From NCBI RefSeq assembly GCF_003864975.1, contig NZ_BHGL01000046.1, positions 372,001 through 436,000 on the forward strand: a DNA stretch of 64,000 nucleotides, written 5' to 3'. Made by a program: the position numbers and the translations under genes. Position 1 is the stretch's first letter, and each line of letters opens with the position of its first letter. This DNA is from Sulfuriferula thiophila. GTDB lineage: Bacteria > Pseudomonadota > Gammaproteobacteria > Burkholderiales > Sulfuriferulaceae. The notes beneath the pieces are model-generated. The model made no database searches and was not told the origin of the DNA. It saw nothing but the letters and a program-made list of their open reading frames with translations. Shown in pieces: positions 56,622 through 64,000 of the stretch.

Positions 56622-59204
56622 TTACTTGGTAAACACCATCACATCATTACGATAATCCACGTGCACAGTGTCTTTTTCTGCAAAATGCCCGGACAGTATC
56701 TCTTTGGACAACGGATTTTCCAGTTGCGACTGAATGGCCCGTTTCAGAGGCCGTGCACCAAACACCGGATCGAAACCCACAGTCGCAATTTCATCCAGTG
56801 CCGCATCGCTGATCTCGAAGCCCATGCCCATTGCCGCCAGGCGTTTGGCCAGATATTGCAGCTGTATCTTGGCAATGGAACGGATATGAGCACCGCCCAG
56901 CGCATGGAATACCACTACTTCATCGATACGGTTGATAAACTCCGGACGGAAGTAGGTTTTCACCTCAGTCATCACGGCGTCTTTCACCGCCTGATACGGG
57001 TCGCCGCTCATCTGCTGGATCATCTGCGAACCCAGGTTCGAAGTCATCACAATCACGGTATTCTTGAAATCCACCGTGCGCCCCTGGCCGTCGGTCAGAC
57101 GTCCGTCATCCAGCACTTGCAGCAGCACGTTAAACACGTCCGGATGCGCTTTTTCCACTTCATCCAGCAGGATCACGCTGTAAGGCTTGCGCCGCACCGC
57201 TTCTGTCAGGGTACCGCCCTCTTCGTAGCCAACATAGCCCGGTGGCGCGCCGATCAGGCGTGATACGGAATGCTTCTCCATGAATTCACTCATGTCGATA
57301 CGCACCAAATGATCTTCCGAATCGAACAGGAAGCCGGCCAGCGCTTTACACAGCTCGGTTTTACCCACACCGGTCGGCCCCAGGAACAGGAACGAACCGT
57401 ATGGCCGACCCGGATCGCCAAGGCCGGAACGCGAACGACGAATTGCATCCGACACCAGACGTACCGCTTCATCCTGCCCCACCACGCGGTCATGCAATGC
57501 CACTTCCATTTGCAACAGCTTGTCGCGTTCGCCTTCCATCATTTTGGAAACAGGAATACCCGTTGCACGCGATACCACCTCGGCGATTTCTTCCGCGCCG
57601 ACCTGCGTGCGCAACAAACGGTTCGGCGTAGCCTGCTCGGCATTCTCGGCGGCTTGCGCCTGATGCAATTGAGCTTCCAGTTCCGGCACACGACCATACT
57701 GGATTTCCGACATTTTCTGCCAGTTGCCTTCGCGCTTGGCTTCTTCCATATCGACCCGCGCCTGATCAAGCTGTTCCTTGATGTGCTGGGTACCCGCCAC
57801 CATGGCTTTTTCCGCTTTCCAGATTTCCTCCAGATCAGCGTACTCGCGTTCCAGTTTGGCAATTTCTTCTTCCAGCAGGCCCAGACGTTTCTGCGAGGCT
57901 TCGTCTTTTTCCTTCTTCACCGATTCGCGCTCGATCTTAAGCTGAATCAGACGACGGTCTAGCTTATCCATAGACTCCGGCTTGGAGTCAATTTCCATAC
58001 GCACTTTGGAAGCGGCTTCATCGATAAGATCAATCGCCTTATCCGGCAAAAAGCGGTCAGTGATATAGCGATGACTCAACTCGGCTGCGGCGACGATAGC
58101 CGGGTCGGTAATATCCACCCCATGGTGAACTTCGTATTTCTCCTGCAGACCGCGCAAGATTGCAATGGTATCTTCCACGCTAGGTTCATCGATCTGCACC
58201 TTCTGGAAGCGGCGCTCCAATGCAGCATCTTTTTCCACGTACTTGCGATATTCGTCCAGCGTGGTTGCCCCCACCAGATGCAGCTCGCCCCGCGCCAATG
58301 CAGGCTTGAGCATGTTGCCGGCATCCATCGAGCCTTCGGTTTTACCGGCACCGACCATGGTATGCAATTCATCGATAAACAGGATGATGCGGCCTTCATC
58401 TTGCGAAACTTCTTTCAGCACTGCTTTCAGCCGTTCCTCAAAATCGCCACGGTATTTGGCACCGGCCAGCAGCATCGCCATATCCAGCACCAGCACACGT
58501 TTGTTCTTCAGCGTTTCCGGCACTTCGCCATTGACAATACGCTGGGCCAGACCTTCCACAATCGCGGTCTTGCCCACACCCGGCTCACCGATCAGCACCG
58601 GGTTGTTTTTACTGCGGCGCTGTAGCACCTGTATAGTGCGGCGGATTTCATCATCACGCCCGATCACCGGGTCGAGCTTACCCATACGGGCACGCTCGGT
58701 CAGATCAAGCGTATATTTGTTCAATGCCTCGCGCTGGCCTTCGGCTTCCGCGCTGTTCACATTCTCGCCGCCGCGCACTTGTGTAATCGCCGCATCCAGC
58801 GCCAGCTTGGTCACACCATGCTGCTTCAGCGCACGACCAACCTCGCCTTTGTCGTCACATGCTGCCAACAGAAACAGTTCGCTGGCAATAAATTGATCAC
58901 CGCGCTTCTGCGCTTCTTTGTCAGTCACGTTAAGCAAGTTGGTCAAATCACGCGACACCTGCACTTCGCCGCCATGACCTTCCACTTTAGGCAAGCGCTC
59001 AATGGCAGTTTGCAATGCCGTGCGCAATGCGCGCACATTGCCACCGGCACGCGATAACAGTGACGTGGTGCCGCCTTCGGCGTTGTCGATCAGCGCCGCC
59101 ATTAAATGCACGGGCTCTATGAATTGGTTGTCCTGACCGATAGCAAGGCTTTGCGCATCAGCCAAAGCCTGTTGAAACTGGGTTGTTAACTTATCAATAC
59201 GCAT
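56622..59204 (-). CDS. clpB: ClpB disaggregase
   Basis: 860 residues from the second of two adjacent ATGs (59204), correctly spaced from AGGGGG. The N-terminal Clp repeat domain is followed by AAA1 (Walker A GEPGVGKT, sensor region [17 protein letters not shown]), the long coiled-coil M domain (about 400-525) and AAA2 (GPTGVGKT, then the pore loop in GYVGYEEGG). It works with DnaK to rescue aggregated proteins. A sigma-32-type promoter precedes it. Confidence 0.98.
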   Translation of the reverse strand: MRIDKLTTQFQQALADAQSLAIGQDNQFIEPVHLMAALIDNAEGGTTSLLSRAGGNVRALRTALQTAIERLPKVEGHGGEVQVSRDLTNLLNVTDKEAQKRGDQFIASELFLLAACDDKGEVGRALKQHGVTKLALDAAITQVRGGENVNSAEAEGQREALNKYTLDLTERARMGKLDPVIGRDDEIRRTIQVLQRRSKNNPVLIGEPGVGKTAIVEGLAQRIVNGEVPETLKNKRVLVLDMAMLLAGAKYRGDFEERLKAVLKEVSQDEGRIILFIDELHTMVGAGKTEGSMDAGNMLKPALARGELHLVGATTLDEYRKYVEKDAALERRFQKVQIDEPSVEDTIAILRGLQEKYEVHHGVDITDPAIVAAAELSHRYITDRFLPDKAIDLIDEAASKVRMEIDSKPESMDKLDRRLIQLKIERESVKKEKDEASQKRLGLLEEEIAKLEREYADLEEIWKAEKAMVAGTQHIKEQLDQARVDMEEAKREGNWQKMSEIQYGRVPELEAQLHQAQAAENAEQATPNRLLRTQVGAEEIAEVVSRATGIPVSKMMEGERDKLLQMEVALHDRVVGQDEAVRLVSDAIRRSRSGLGDPGRPYGSFLFLGPTGVGKTELCKALAGFLFDSEDHLVRIDMSEFMEKHSVSRLIGAPPGYVGYEEGGTLTEAVRRKPYSVILLDEVEKAHPDVFNVLLQVLDDGRLTDGQGRTVDFKNTVIVMTSNLGSQMIQQMSGDPYQAVKDAVMTEVKTYFRPEFINRIDEVVVFHALGGAHIRSIAKIQLQYLAKRLAAMGMGFEISDAALDEIATVGFDPVFGARPLKRAIQSQLENPLSKEILSGHFAEKDTVHVDYRNDVMVFTK

Positions 59205-59238
59205 CATTACCCCCTGGTAAAATATCAATATAGACGAT

Positions 59239-59267
59239 AGATGAGGCGCTTGCAGTTTATTTCAACC
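59239..59267 (-). promoter_or_regulatory. Sigma-32 heat-shock promoter of clpB
   Basis: On the minus strand GGTTGAAA, a 13-bp spacer and CCTCATCT match the heat-shock consensus (CTTGAAA, 11-16 bp, CCCCATNT) closely. It lies 35 bp before the clpB start. Confidence 0.8.
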
Positions 59268-59360
59268 CTGTATGTCTTAAATTTATATGATGCGCTTTTA
59301 GTTGCATGAATCAGCCTGTGCCTGCACAATAAGCAGATACTAATTTACGCAACGCAAGCC

Positions 59361-60194
59361 ATGATTGATTCAGCATTACTCGCACTCGCAATTGAAACCA
59401 ATGTAGCAGCAGCATTACGTGAAGACATCGGCAGCGGCGACCTTACGGCACAACTGATACCCGCCGACCACCAGGCCAGCGCTTATGTGATTTGTCGCGA
59501 GAAAGCGATTTTCTGTGGACAGGCATGGTTTGAAGCCTGTTTCCGACAGCTTGATCCGGAAGTAAAAATCGACTGGTACACTCAGGACGGTCAATGTATC
59601 GGTGTCGATCAAATGCTTTGTGAAGTGAAGGGTAACGCGCGCGCACTGTTAACCGCGGAACGCACCGGATTGAATTTCCTGCAGACACTCTCCGCTACCG
59701 CAACTGCCGCACACCGTTATGCCGAAGCCATCAAAGGCACTCAAGCCGTGGTGATGGACACGCGAAAAACCCTGCCCGGGCTGCGCCTTGCACAAAAATA
59801 TGCGGTTACCGTGGGTGGTGGCGCCAATCAACGCATTGGCCTGTATGACGGCATCCTCATCAAGGAAAACCACATTGCCGCAGCCGGCGGTATTGCTGCT
59901 GTGCTCCAGGCCACACGCAACGCTGTTGTTCCGGTGCAAATTGAAGTGGAAAACCTGTCCGAACTGGAGCAAGCCCTGCAGGCGGGAGCCAAGCTGATAC
60001 TATTGGATAATTTTGATTTGAAACAACTGCGTGCTGCGGTCGCTTTAACTCAGGGGCGCGCAGTACTCGAAGCCTCTGGCGGCGTTGGCCTCGACAGCCT
60101 GCGCGCCATTGCAGAAACCGGTGTAGACCGCATCTCCAGCGGTGCGATAACGAAACATATCAGTGCAGTAGACCTGTCGATGCGTATCCAGTAA
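59361..60194 (+). CDS. nadC: Nicotinate-nucleotide pyrophosphorylase (quinolinate phosphoribosyltransferase)
   Basis: 277 residues. Uses quinolinate and PRPP to make nicotinate mononucleotide for NAD synthesis. Family motifs are [67 protein letters not shown], and [25 protein letters not shown]. The start ATG has a weak ribosome site. It converges tightly on the PhnD-like gene. Confidence 0.97.
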   Translation: MIDSALLALAIETNVAAALREDIGSGDLTAQLIPADHQASAYVICREKAIFCGQAWFEACFRQLDPEVKIDWYTQDGQCIGVDQMLCEVKGNARALLTAERTGLNFLQTLSATATAAHRYAEAIKGTQAVVMDTRKTLPGLRLAQKYAVTVGGGANQRIGLYDGILIKENHIAAAGGIAAVLQATRNAVVPVQIEVENLSELEQALQAGAKLILLDNFDLKQLRAAVALTQGRAVLEASGGVGLDSLRAIAETGVDRISSGAITKHISAVDLSMRIQ

Positions 60195-60201
60195 CCAGCC
60201 A

Positions 60202-61020
60202 CTACGCCGGCAATTTTTCCCCGATTGCCTTTGCCAGAACCGCATAATCCTGTTTGCTACACGTCACAAACTGTTTAATCGGCACGTGTATCGCTTCCTG
60301 CAGGCTGCTAGTCACAGCAGCAGGCAGCGTCAGCATGGTTTGCCGCACAGTCTCGGCATAATTTGCAGCTAATTTCTGATGGATCAGCACCGTAAAATCA
60401 GGGGATACCGGTAAAGGATCCCAGGCTTCATACTCACCGGTCGCTATCAGCTTGCTCGCTTTTTCGGTACGCAGCACTCCGGCTTGCACCGCTTTTTGTT
60501 CCAGCAAATAAACAACCGCATCCTGCGTTTTTACCGTTTCCAGCATCGCAGGCGTACCCAGCTGATGCTCGGCAATCACATTGCGCCCCATGGCACCTAG
60601 CCATGAATCCGGCTCGGTGATACCTATACGCGTCACATGCTGCCCTTTGCGTTTAACCAGCACACCGGTTGCCAAATCCTTGACGCGCACCAGAGGCTGA
60701 TAACCATATTGCATTGCATGTATGGCAACAATCGGGGGAACAAACAATACATCGGTGCGATTATCTTTAATTGCGTTATTGATCAGCGAAAAATTGCGGT
60801 AAGGTTCGGTGTAGACTTTTTTACCAAGTTTGTTGCTCAAAGCTGTAGAGAGTGGTTGTGTAAACGTTTTGAACAAATGCAAATCAATCTCGGCAGCCCC
60901 GGTTCCAGGGTAAATGGAGACAATCAAATCCCCTTGCCCTGATAACAACAAGGCCTGAGCAGATTGATTAGCAACCACAGTTGCCCCAATCAATGTTTGC
61001 AAAAATAAACGTCTATTCAT
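60202..61020 (-). CDS. PhnD-like periplasmic binding protein with Tat-type signal (copy 2)
   Basis: 272 residues from an ATG at 61020 with an AGGAA site; an upstream in-frame ATG would hide the signal. The signal MNRRLFLQTL fits the twin-arginine pattern. The mature protein is a PhnD-family binding protein (VLFVPPIVAIHAMQYGYQPLVR, DSWLGAMGR, late motif CSKQDYAVLAK). It follows copy 3 by 47 bp on the same strand. It is the most divergent of the three in its middle region, so its ligand may differ. Confidence 0.82.
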   Translation of the reverse strand: MNRRLFLQTLIGATVVANQSAQALLLSGQGDLIVSIYPGTGAAEIDLHLFKTFTQPLSTALSNKLGKKVYTEPYRNFSLINNAIKDNRTDVLFVPPIVAIHAMQYGYQPLVRVKDLATGVLVKRKGQHVTRIGITEPDSWLGAMGRNVIAEHQLGTPAMLETVKTQDAVVYLLEQKAVQAGVLRTEKASKLIATGEYEAWDPLPVSPDFTVLIHQKLAANYAETVRQTMLTLPAAVTSSLQEAIHVPIKQFVTCSKQDYAVLAKAIGEKLPA

Positions 61021-61067
61021 AAAAATTCCTGTGCGTATGCACCGCGCCCAGTTGGCCAATATGGCAA

Positions 61068-61877
61068 TTAAGTCGCAGCGACTATTTTTTTCAAAATTTC
61101 ATAATCCTGCCTGCCGCAGGGTACAAATTGCTTGATTGTAGCGGGAATCAAAGTTTGTAAACCATCAATAGCCGGCGCGGAAAGAGACAACATGGTCTGA
61201 CTGACCGGCTCTGCATATTTCGCCATCAGTTTATTATGCAACAGCAGCGTAAATCCAGGCGTGCTGGTGAGCGGATACCAAGCCTCATATTGACCGGTCG
61301 CGATCATGGCATTCGCTTTATAGGTTGCCAGCACGCCCGCTTGTACAGCTTTTTGTTCAAGCAAAAACACTACCGCTTCCTGATTTTTAACGGACTCTAT
61401 CATCGATGACGGGCCGAGTTTGCGCTCTGCAAGTAAATAACGCCCCATCAGGCCCGGCCAGGAATCTGCCCCCGTCATCGCAATACGCTTAACCGTTTCA
61501 CCTTTGCGTTTAATCATCACACCGCTTAAATAATCCTTGGAACGCACTACGGGTTCATATCCATGCTGCATGGCAACAACTGCCAGCGTTGGTGGAACCA
61601 GTAACAAATCGGCCCGACCATTATCAATTACATTTTTAATTAAAGAAAAGCTACGGTACGACTCGGCATAAACTTTATGCCCCACTTTCGCAGCAAGTGC
61701 CGCTGTCAATGGATGGGTATAATCCGCAAACAGCCGGGAATCGATATCCTTGGCCCCAGTCCCCGGGAAAATAGCCATGATAAAATCCCCGTTCCCCTCC
61801 AGCATTAATGCCTGAGCAGCATAACTGGATAGCAAAGATGTGCCCAATAAAACCTGTACAAATCTTCGACGATTCAT
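61068..61877 (-). CDS. PhnD-like periplasmic binding protein with Tat-type signal (copy 3)
   Basis: 269 residues behind GGAGGG. The signal MNRRRFVQVLLG is twin-arginine-like. The mature sequence is very close to copy 1 at 42833 (shared GDFIMAIFPGT-type start, DSWPGLMGR, KNQEAV, APAIDGLQTLIP). It heads a two-gene unit with copy 2. No permease or ATPase is nearby. Duplication of copy 1 or 3 followed by separation by 17 kb is likely. Confidence 0.82.
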   Translation of the reverse strand: MNRRRFVQVLLGTSLLSSYAAQALMLEGNGDFIMAIFPGTGAKDIDSRLFADYTHPLTAALAAKVGHKVYAESYRSFSLIKNVIDNGRADLLLVPPTLAVVAMQHGYEPVVRSKDYLSGVMIKRKGETVKRIAMTGADSWPGLMGRYLLAERKLGPSSMIESVKNQEAVVFLLEQKAVQAGVLATYKANAMIATGQYEAWYPLTSTPGFTLLLHNKLMAKYAEPVSQTMLSLSAPAIDGLQTLIPATIKQFVPCGRQDYEILKKIVAAT

Positions 61878-62033
61878 AACGCCCTCCTCATTATTTACTT
61901 ATAGTTTATCGGCTGCCGATTCAGGCTACATGGCTAACCCAGCCATATCAATGGTAATCAAATACTAAGCTCACCTTCATAACTAATAAAATCACCTTCC
62001 ACTCCGATTATCAGTCGATGATAAACTGCGGTT

Positions 62034-63053
62034 ATGAATATCAGCCTGCTTATCCCCTACCTCATTCCCACACCGGAAATGAACGCCGCGCTATTGAGCG
62101 ACTTGCCCTTACCGGCACTCAAAACCTTACTCGCGCGCGCCAGTCGCACTCAGAACAACACAACTGGCGGACTTGAGGAAGGCTTATGCCAGCATTTTGG
62201 CGTAGTCCGGCAAACCGACTGGCCCATGGCGCCTGTCACTTTACTGGCCGATGGTGGCGACCCTGCCGGGTATTACTGGTTACGCGCCGACCCGGTGCAT
62301 TTGCGCGCGACACGAGATCAATTAATGCTGGTCGACAGCGGTGCATTTAGCCTTAGCCAGACCGAGGCAGAGCAGTTTGCCGCAGCCTTTAATCAGCATT
62401 TCCAGGACGATGGCTACGTGCTCTACCCGCTACGCCCCAATCGCTGGTATTTGCGCCTGAACACCCCGCCCGCCCTGGCGACTCACAGTGTGAATGCAGT
62501 CACCGGTCAGCATATTGATCCTTACCTCCCCAGCGGCGCAGAGGCATTGGCCTGGCATCGTTTATATAACGAAATTCAAATGCTGTTCTTCAGCCTTGCC
62601 GTCAATGATGCGCGTGAAGCGCGCGGCGAACTGACTGTCAACGGCCTGTGGTGCTGGGGAGGCGGCGTGATGCCATCCCTGCAGGCAACGACCTCTGCCA
62701 AGCTGCTGGCCGATGACAATGATGCCCGCGCCCTGGCTTTTGCTGCCGGCGTAGCAAACGACAGCCTGCCCAGGACGGCTGACAGCATAGATCAGCCGGC
62801 AGTGGTTTTACTGGATGCCTTAAGCGGCGCGGCGCAATACGGTGACTATCTCGGCTGGCGCGAAGCGATCCTGCAGATGGAAAAAGACTGGTTCGGCCCC
62901 TTACTCGCTCAACTGAAATCGGGTAAATTGTCAGCTATCAGCATCAACACTTATACACAGCAACATGCCATTAGCTGGCAAACCCGACGAAGTGATTTAT
63001 TAAAACTGTGGCGGCGCGACACCCTCCCGCAATTACTGACCATGCCAGCATGA
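62034..63053 (+). CDS. RpfE-like / phosphoglycerate mutase-like regulatory protein
   Basis: 339 residues, soluble. Contains LADGGDPAGYYWLRADPVHLRATRDQL and LFFSLAVNDAREARGELTVNGLWCWGGG, which I associate with proteobacterial proteins annotated as RpfE-type or cofactor-independent phosphoglycerate mutase-related. Metal-binding residues of that enzyme family are not evident, so catalysis is doubtful. It overlaps the outer-membrane factor gene by 4 bp. Confidence 0.7.
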   Translation: MNISLLIPYLIPTPEMNAALLSDLPLPALKTLLARASRTQNNTTGGLEEGLCQHFGVVRQTDWPMAPVTLLADGGDPAGYYWLRADPVHLRATRDQLMLVDSGAFSLSQTEAEQFAAAFNQHFQDDGYVLYPLRPNRWYLRLNTPPALATHSVNAVTGQHIDPYLPSGAEALAWHRLYNEIQMLFFSLAVNDAREARGELTVNGLWCWGGGVMPSLQATTSAKLLADDNDARALAFAAGVANDSLPRTADSIDQPAVVLLDALSGAAQYGDYLGWREAILQMEKDWFGPLLAQLKSGKLSAISINTYTQQHAISWQTRRSDLLKLWRRDTLPQLLTMPA

Positions 63054-64000
63054 ATCTAAGCAGATTAGTTATTGCAACCGGCTTACTGACGACATTATCT
63101 GCATGCAGTGTCGGCCCCCGCTACACGGCACCGCAACCGAAACTATCGGCTACCTGGCAGGCACCCTTGCCACATGAAGGCAAACTGACTCAACTAACTG
63201 AATGGTGGGGTAGTTTTAATGACCCGACACTCACGCAACTCATCCAGACGTCCGAACAATCCAGCCCTACCCTGACCCAAGCGGTCGCCCGCATCAAGCA
63301 GGCCCGTGCCAGTTGGGATAGCACAGCAGCATCGCTCTACCCCAGCGTTGACCTCAATGCCAAATCCACGCGAAGCAAAAGCAACCCGTTTGGCAGCCAG
63401 GTATTTCTGCAGACTGCGAGCAGCCTCAGCCTGGATGCCGCATGGGAAATTGACTTGTTTGGTGCCAGCCGCCGCGCCCGCGAATCAGCGCTTGCTCACA
63501 TTACCGCTCGCCAGGCCGACTGGCATGATGCGCGGGTGAGCCTGGCCGCCGAAGTTGCCAATAGCTATCTCAACCTGCGTGCCTGCGAAATAGCGACTGA
63601 CAGCGCAGATCGCGACTGGCATTCACGCCAGCATACTGCGGCGCTCACCCAGCTTAAAGTGACTGAGCTATTTCTTCCGGCCAGCGACAGCACGCTCACC
63701 CGGGCGTATGCCAGCGATGCCCATAACCGCCTGCTTAATCAGCAAGCCGAATGCGAACTGAACATCAAAGCGCTGGTCGCCTTGACTGGTATAGAAGAAA
63801 CCACCCTGCGCCAGCAACTCGCACCACGCCATGCGCAGTTGCCAACCTCGCCCCTGCTCAACATCAGCAGCGTCCCTGCTGACCTGTTACGCCAACGCCC
63901 CGACCTGGCCGCTGCCGAGCGTGATCTGGCTGCTGCGATGGCGGATGCCGGGCTGGCTGAAGCCAACCGCTATCTGCGCTTATCACTGACTGGCTCTATC
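63050..64000 (+). CDS. NodT-type outer-membrane factor of an RND efflux system (5' part)
   Basis: Runs off the right edge after about 317 residues. A lipoprotein signal ends LSAC with Cys19, as in OprM/NodT proteins. ACSVGPRYTAPQP and WWGSFNDPTLTQLI at the start and LRQRPDLAAAERDLAAA later are family motifs. It starts in an ATGA overlap with the RpfE-like gene. Pump and adaptor genes may follow outside the window. Confidence 0.93.
   Translation, partial: MNLSRLVIATGLLTTLSACSVGPRYTAPQPKLSATWQAPLPHEGKLTQLTEWWGSFNDPTLTQLIQTSEQSSPTLTQAVARIKQARASWDSTAASLYPSVDLNAKSTRSKSNPFGSQVFLQTASSLSLDAAWEIDLFGASRRARESALAHITARQADWHDARVSLAAEVANSYLNLRACEIATDSADRDWHSRQHTAALTQLKVTELFLPASDSTLTRAYASDAHNRLLNQQAECELNIKALVALTGIEETTLRQQLAPRHAQLPTSPLLNISSVPADLLRQRPDLAAAERDLAAAMADAGLAEANRYLRLSLTGSI

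Noticed and set aside
56661-58896. Long plus-strand frames (up to 243 codons) opposite clpB
   Set aside because: They are antisense shadows of a highly conserved gene; the composition is low-complexity and lacks protein motifs.

Overview
The window looks like chromosome of a Gram-negative betaproteobacterium with moderate GC. The evidence is a complete run of type II secretion genes, TolC-type outer-membrane proteins, Tat-type signal peptides, PilZ/GGDEF/EAL signalling, a GlrK-QseG-GlrR cassette and house-keeping genes (serS, nadC, clpB, pepN) in betaproteobacterial-looking neighbourhoods. The style resembles Nitrosomonadales sulfur or iron oxidisers such as Sulfuriferula or Sulfuricella relatives, but that placement is an impression and was not tested. 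No rRNA, tRNA, CRISPR array, prophage or intact transposase gene was found.

Layout. 1-7534: type II secretion system split into a leftward arm (gspC, gspD; gspD runs off the edge) and a rightward arm (gspG-H-I-J-K-L-M-N with overlapping genes). 7556-9909: an Nramp-like metal transporter and an exported protein of unknown function. 9933-17479: a leftward block with an unknown 140-residue protein, a KaiC-like double ATPase, and two tandem pairs of hybrid histidine kinase plus REC-PAS regulator. 17782-20178: a Crp/Fnr-like regulator and a PAS-PAS-GGDEF cyclase. 20240-22897: pepN. 22898-35283: bactofilin, a three-gene envelope operon (EF-hand/BON protein, SlyB-like protein, membrane protein), then one long leftward signalling operon (sensor kinase, receiver, REC-PAS-GGDEF-EAL, GlrK, QseG-like lipoprotein, GlrR). 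35732-42718: selD/selU, Mg2+ P-type ATPase, unusual pyruvate kinase. 42833-48813: a Tat-type PhnD-like binding protein, a minimal adaptor/TolC/thioredoxin operon, aspartase, YqhA. 48950-64000: PilZ-like protein, YihY, WrbA, DUF2069, SerS, DUF1345, UspA, anchored glutaredoxin, ClpB, NadC, two more PhnD-like proteins, an RpfE-like protein and the start of an RND outer-membrane factor.

The strongest new observation is a local GlrR regulon. GlrR is a sigma-54 activator. Two promoter regions near its gene, one before bactofilin and one before the EF-hand/BON operon, each carry two TGTC-N10-GACA boxes (three perfect, one with a single mismatch) followed by a sigma-54 -24/-12 promoter. The distances in the two regions differ by about one helical turn. 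This links a two-component system that is co-transcribed with c-di-GMP enzymes to cytoskeletal and envelope proteins.

Other points of note are: a 16-bp TGTGCG-N4-CGCACA box in front of three transcription units; a 140-bp MITE-like element present twice in opposite orientation with 137/140 identity; a second small repeat that supplies a stop codon; a KaiC-like protein with altered catalytic and phosphorylation positions, sitting with soluble histidine kinases; three Tat-type PhnD-like binding proteins with no transporter; and an adaptor/TolC operon with no inner-membrane pump.
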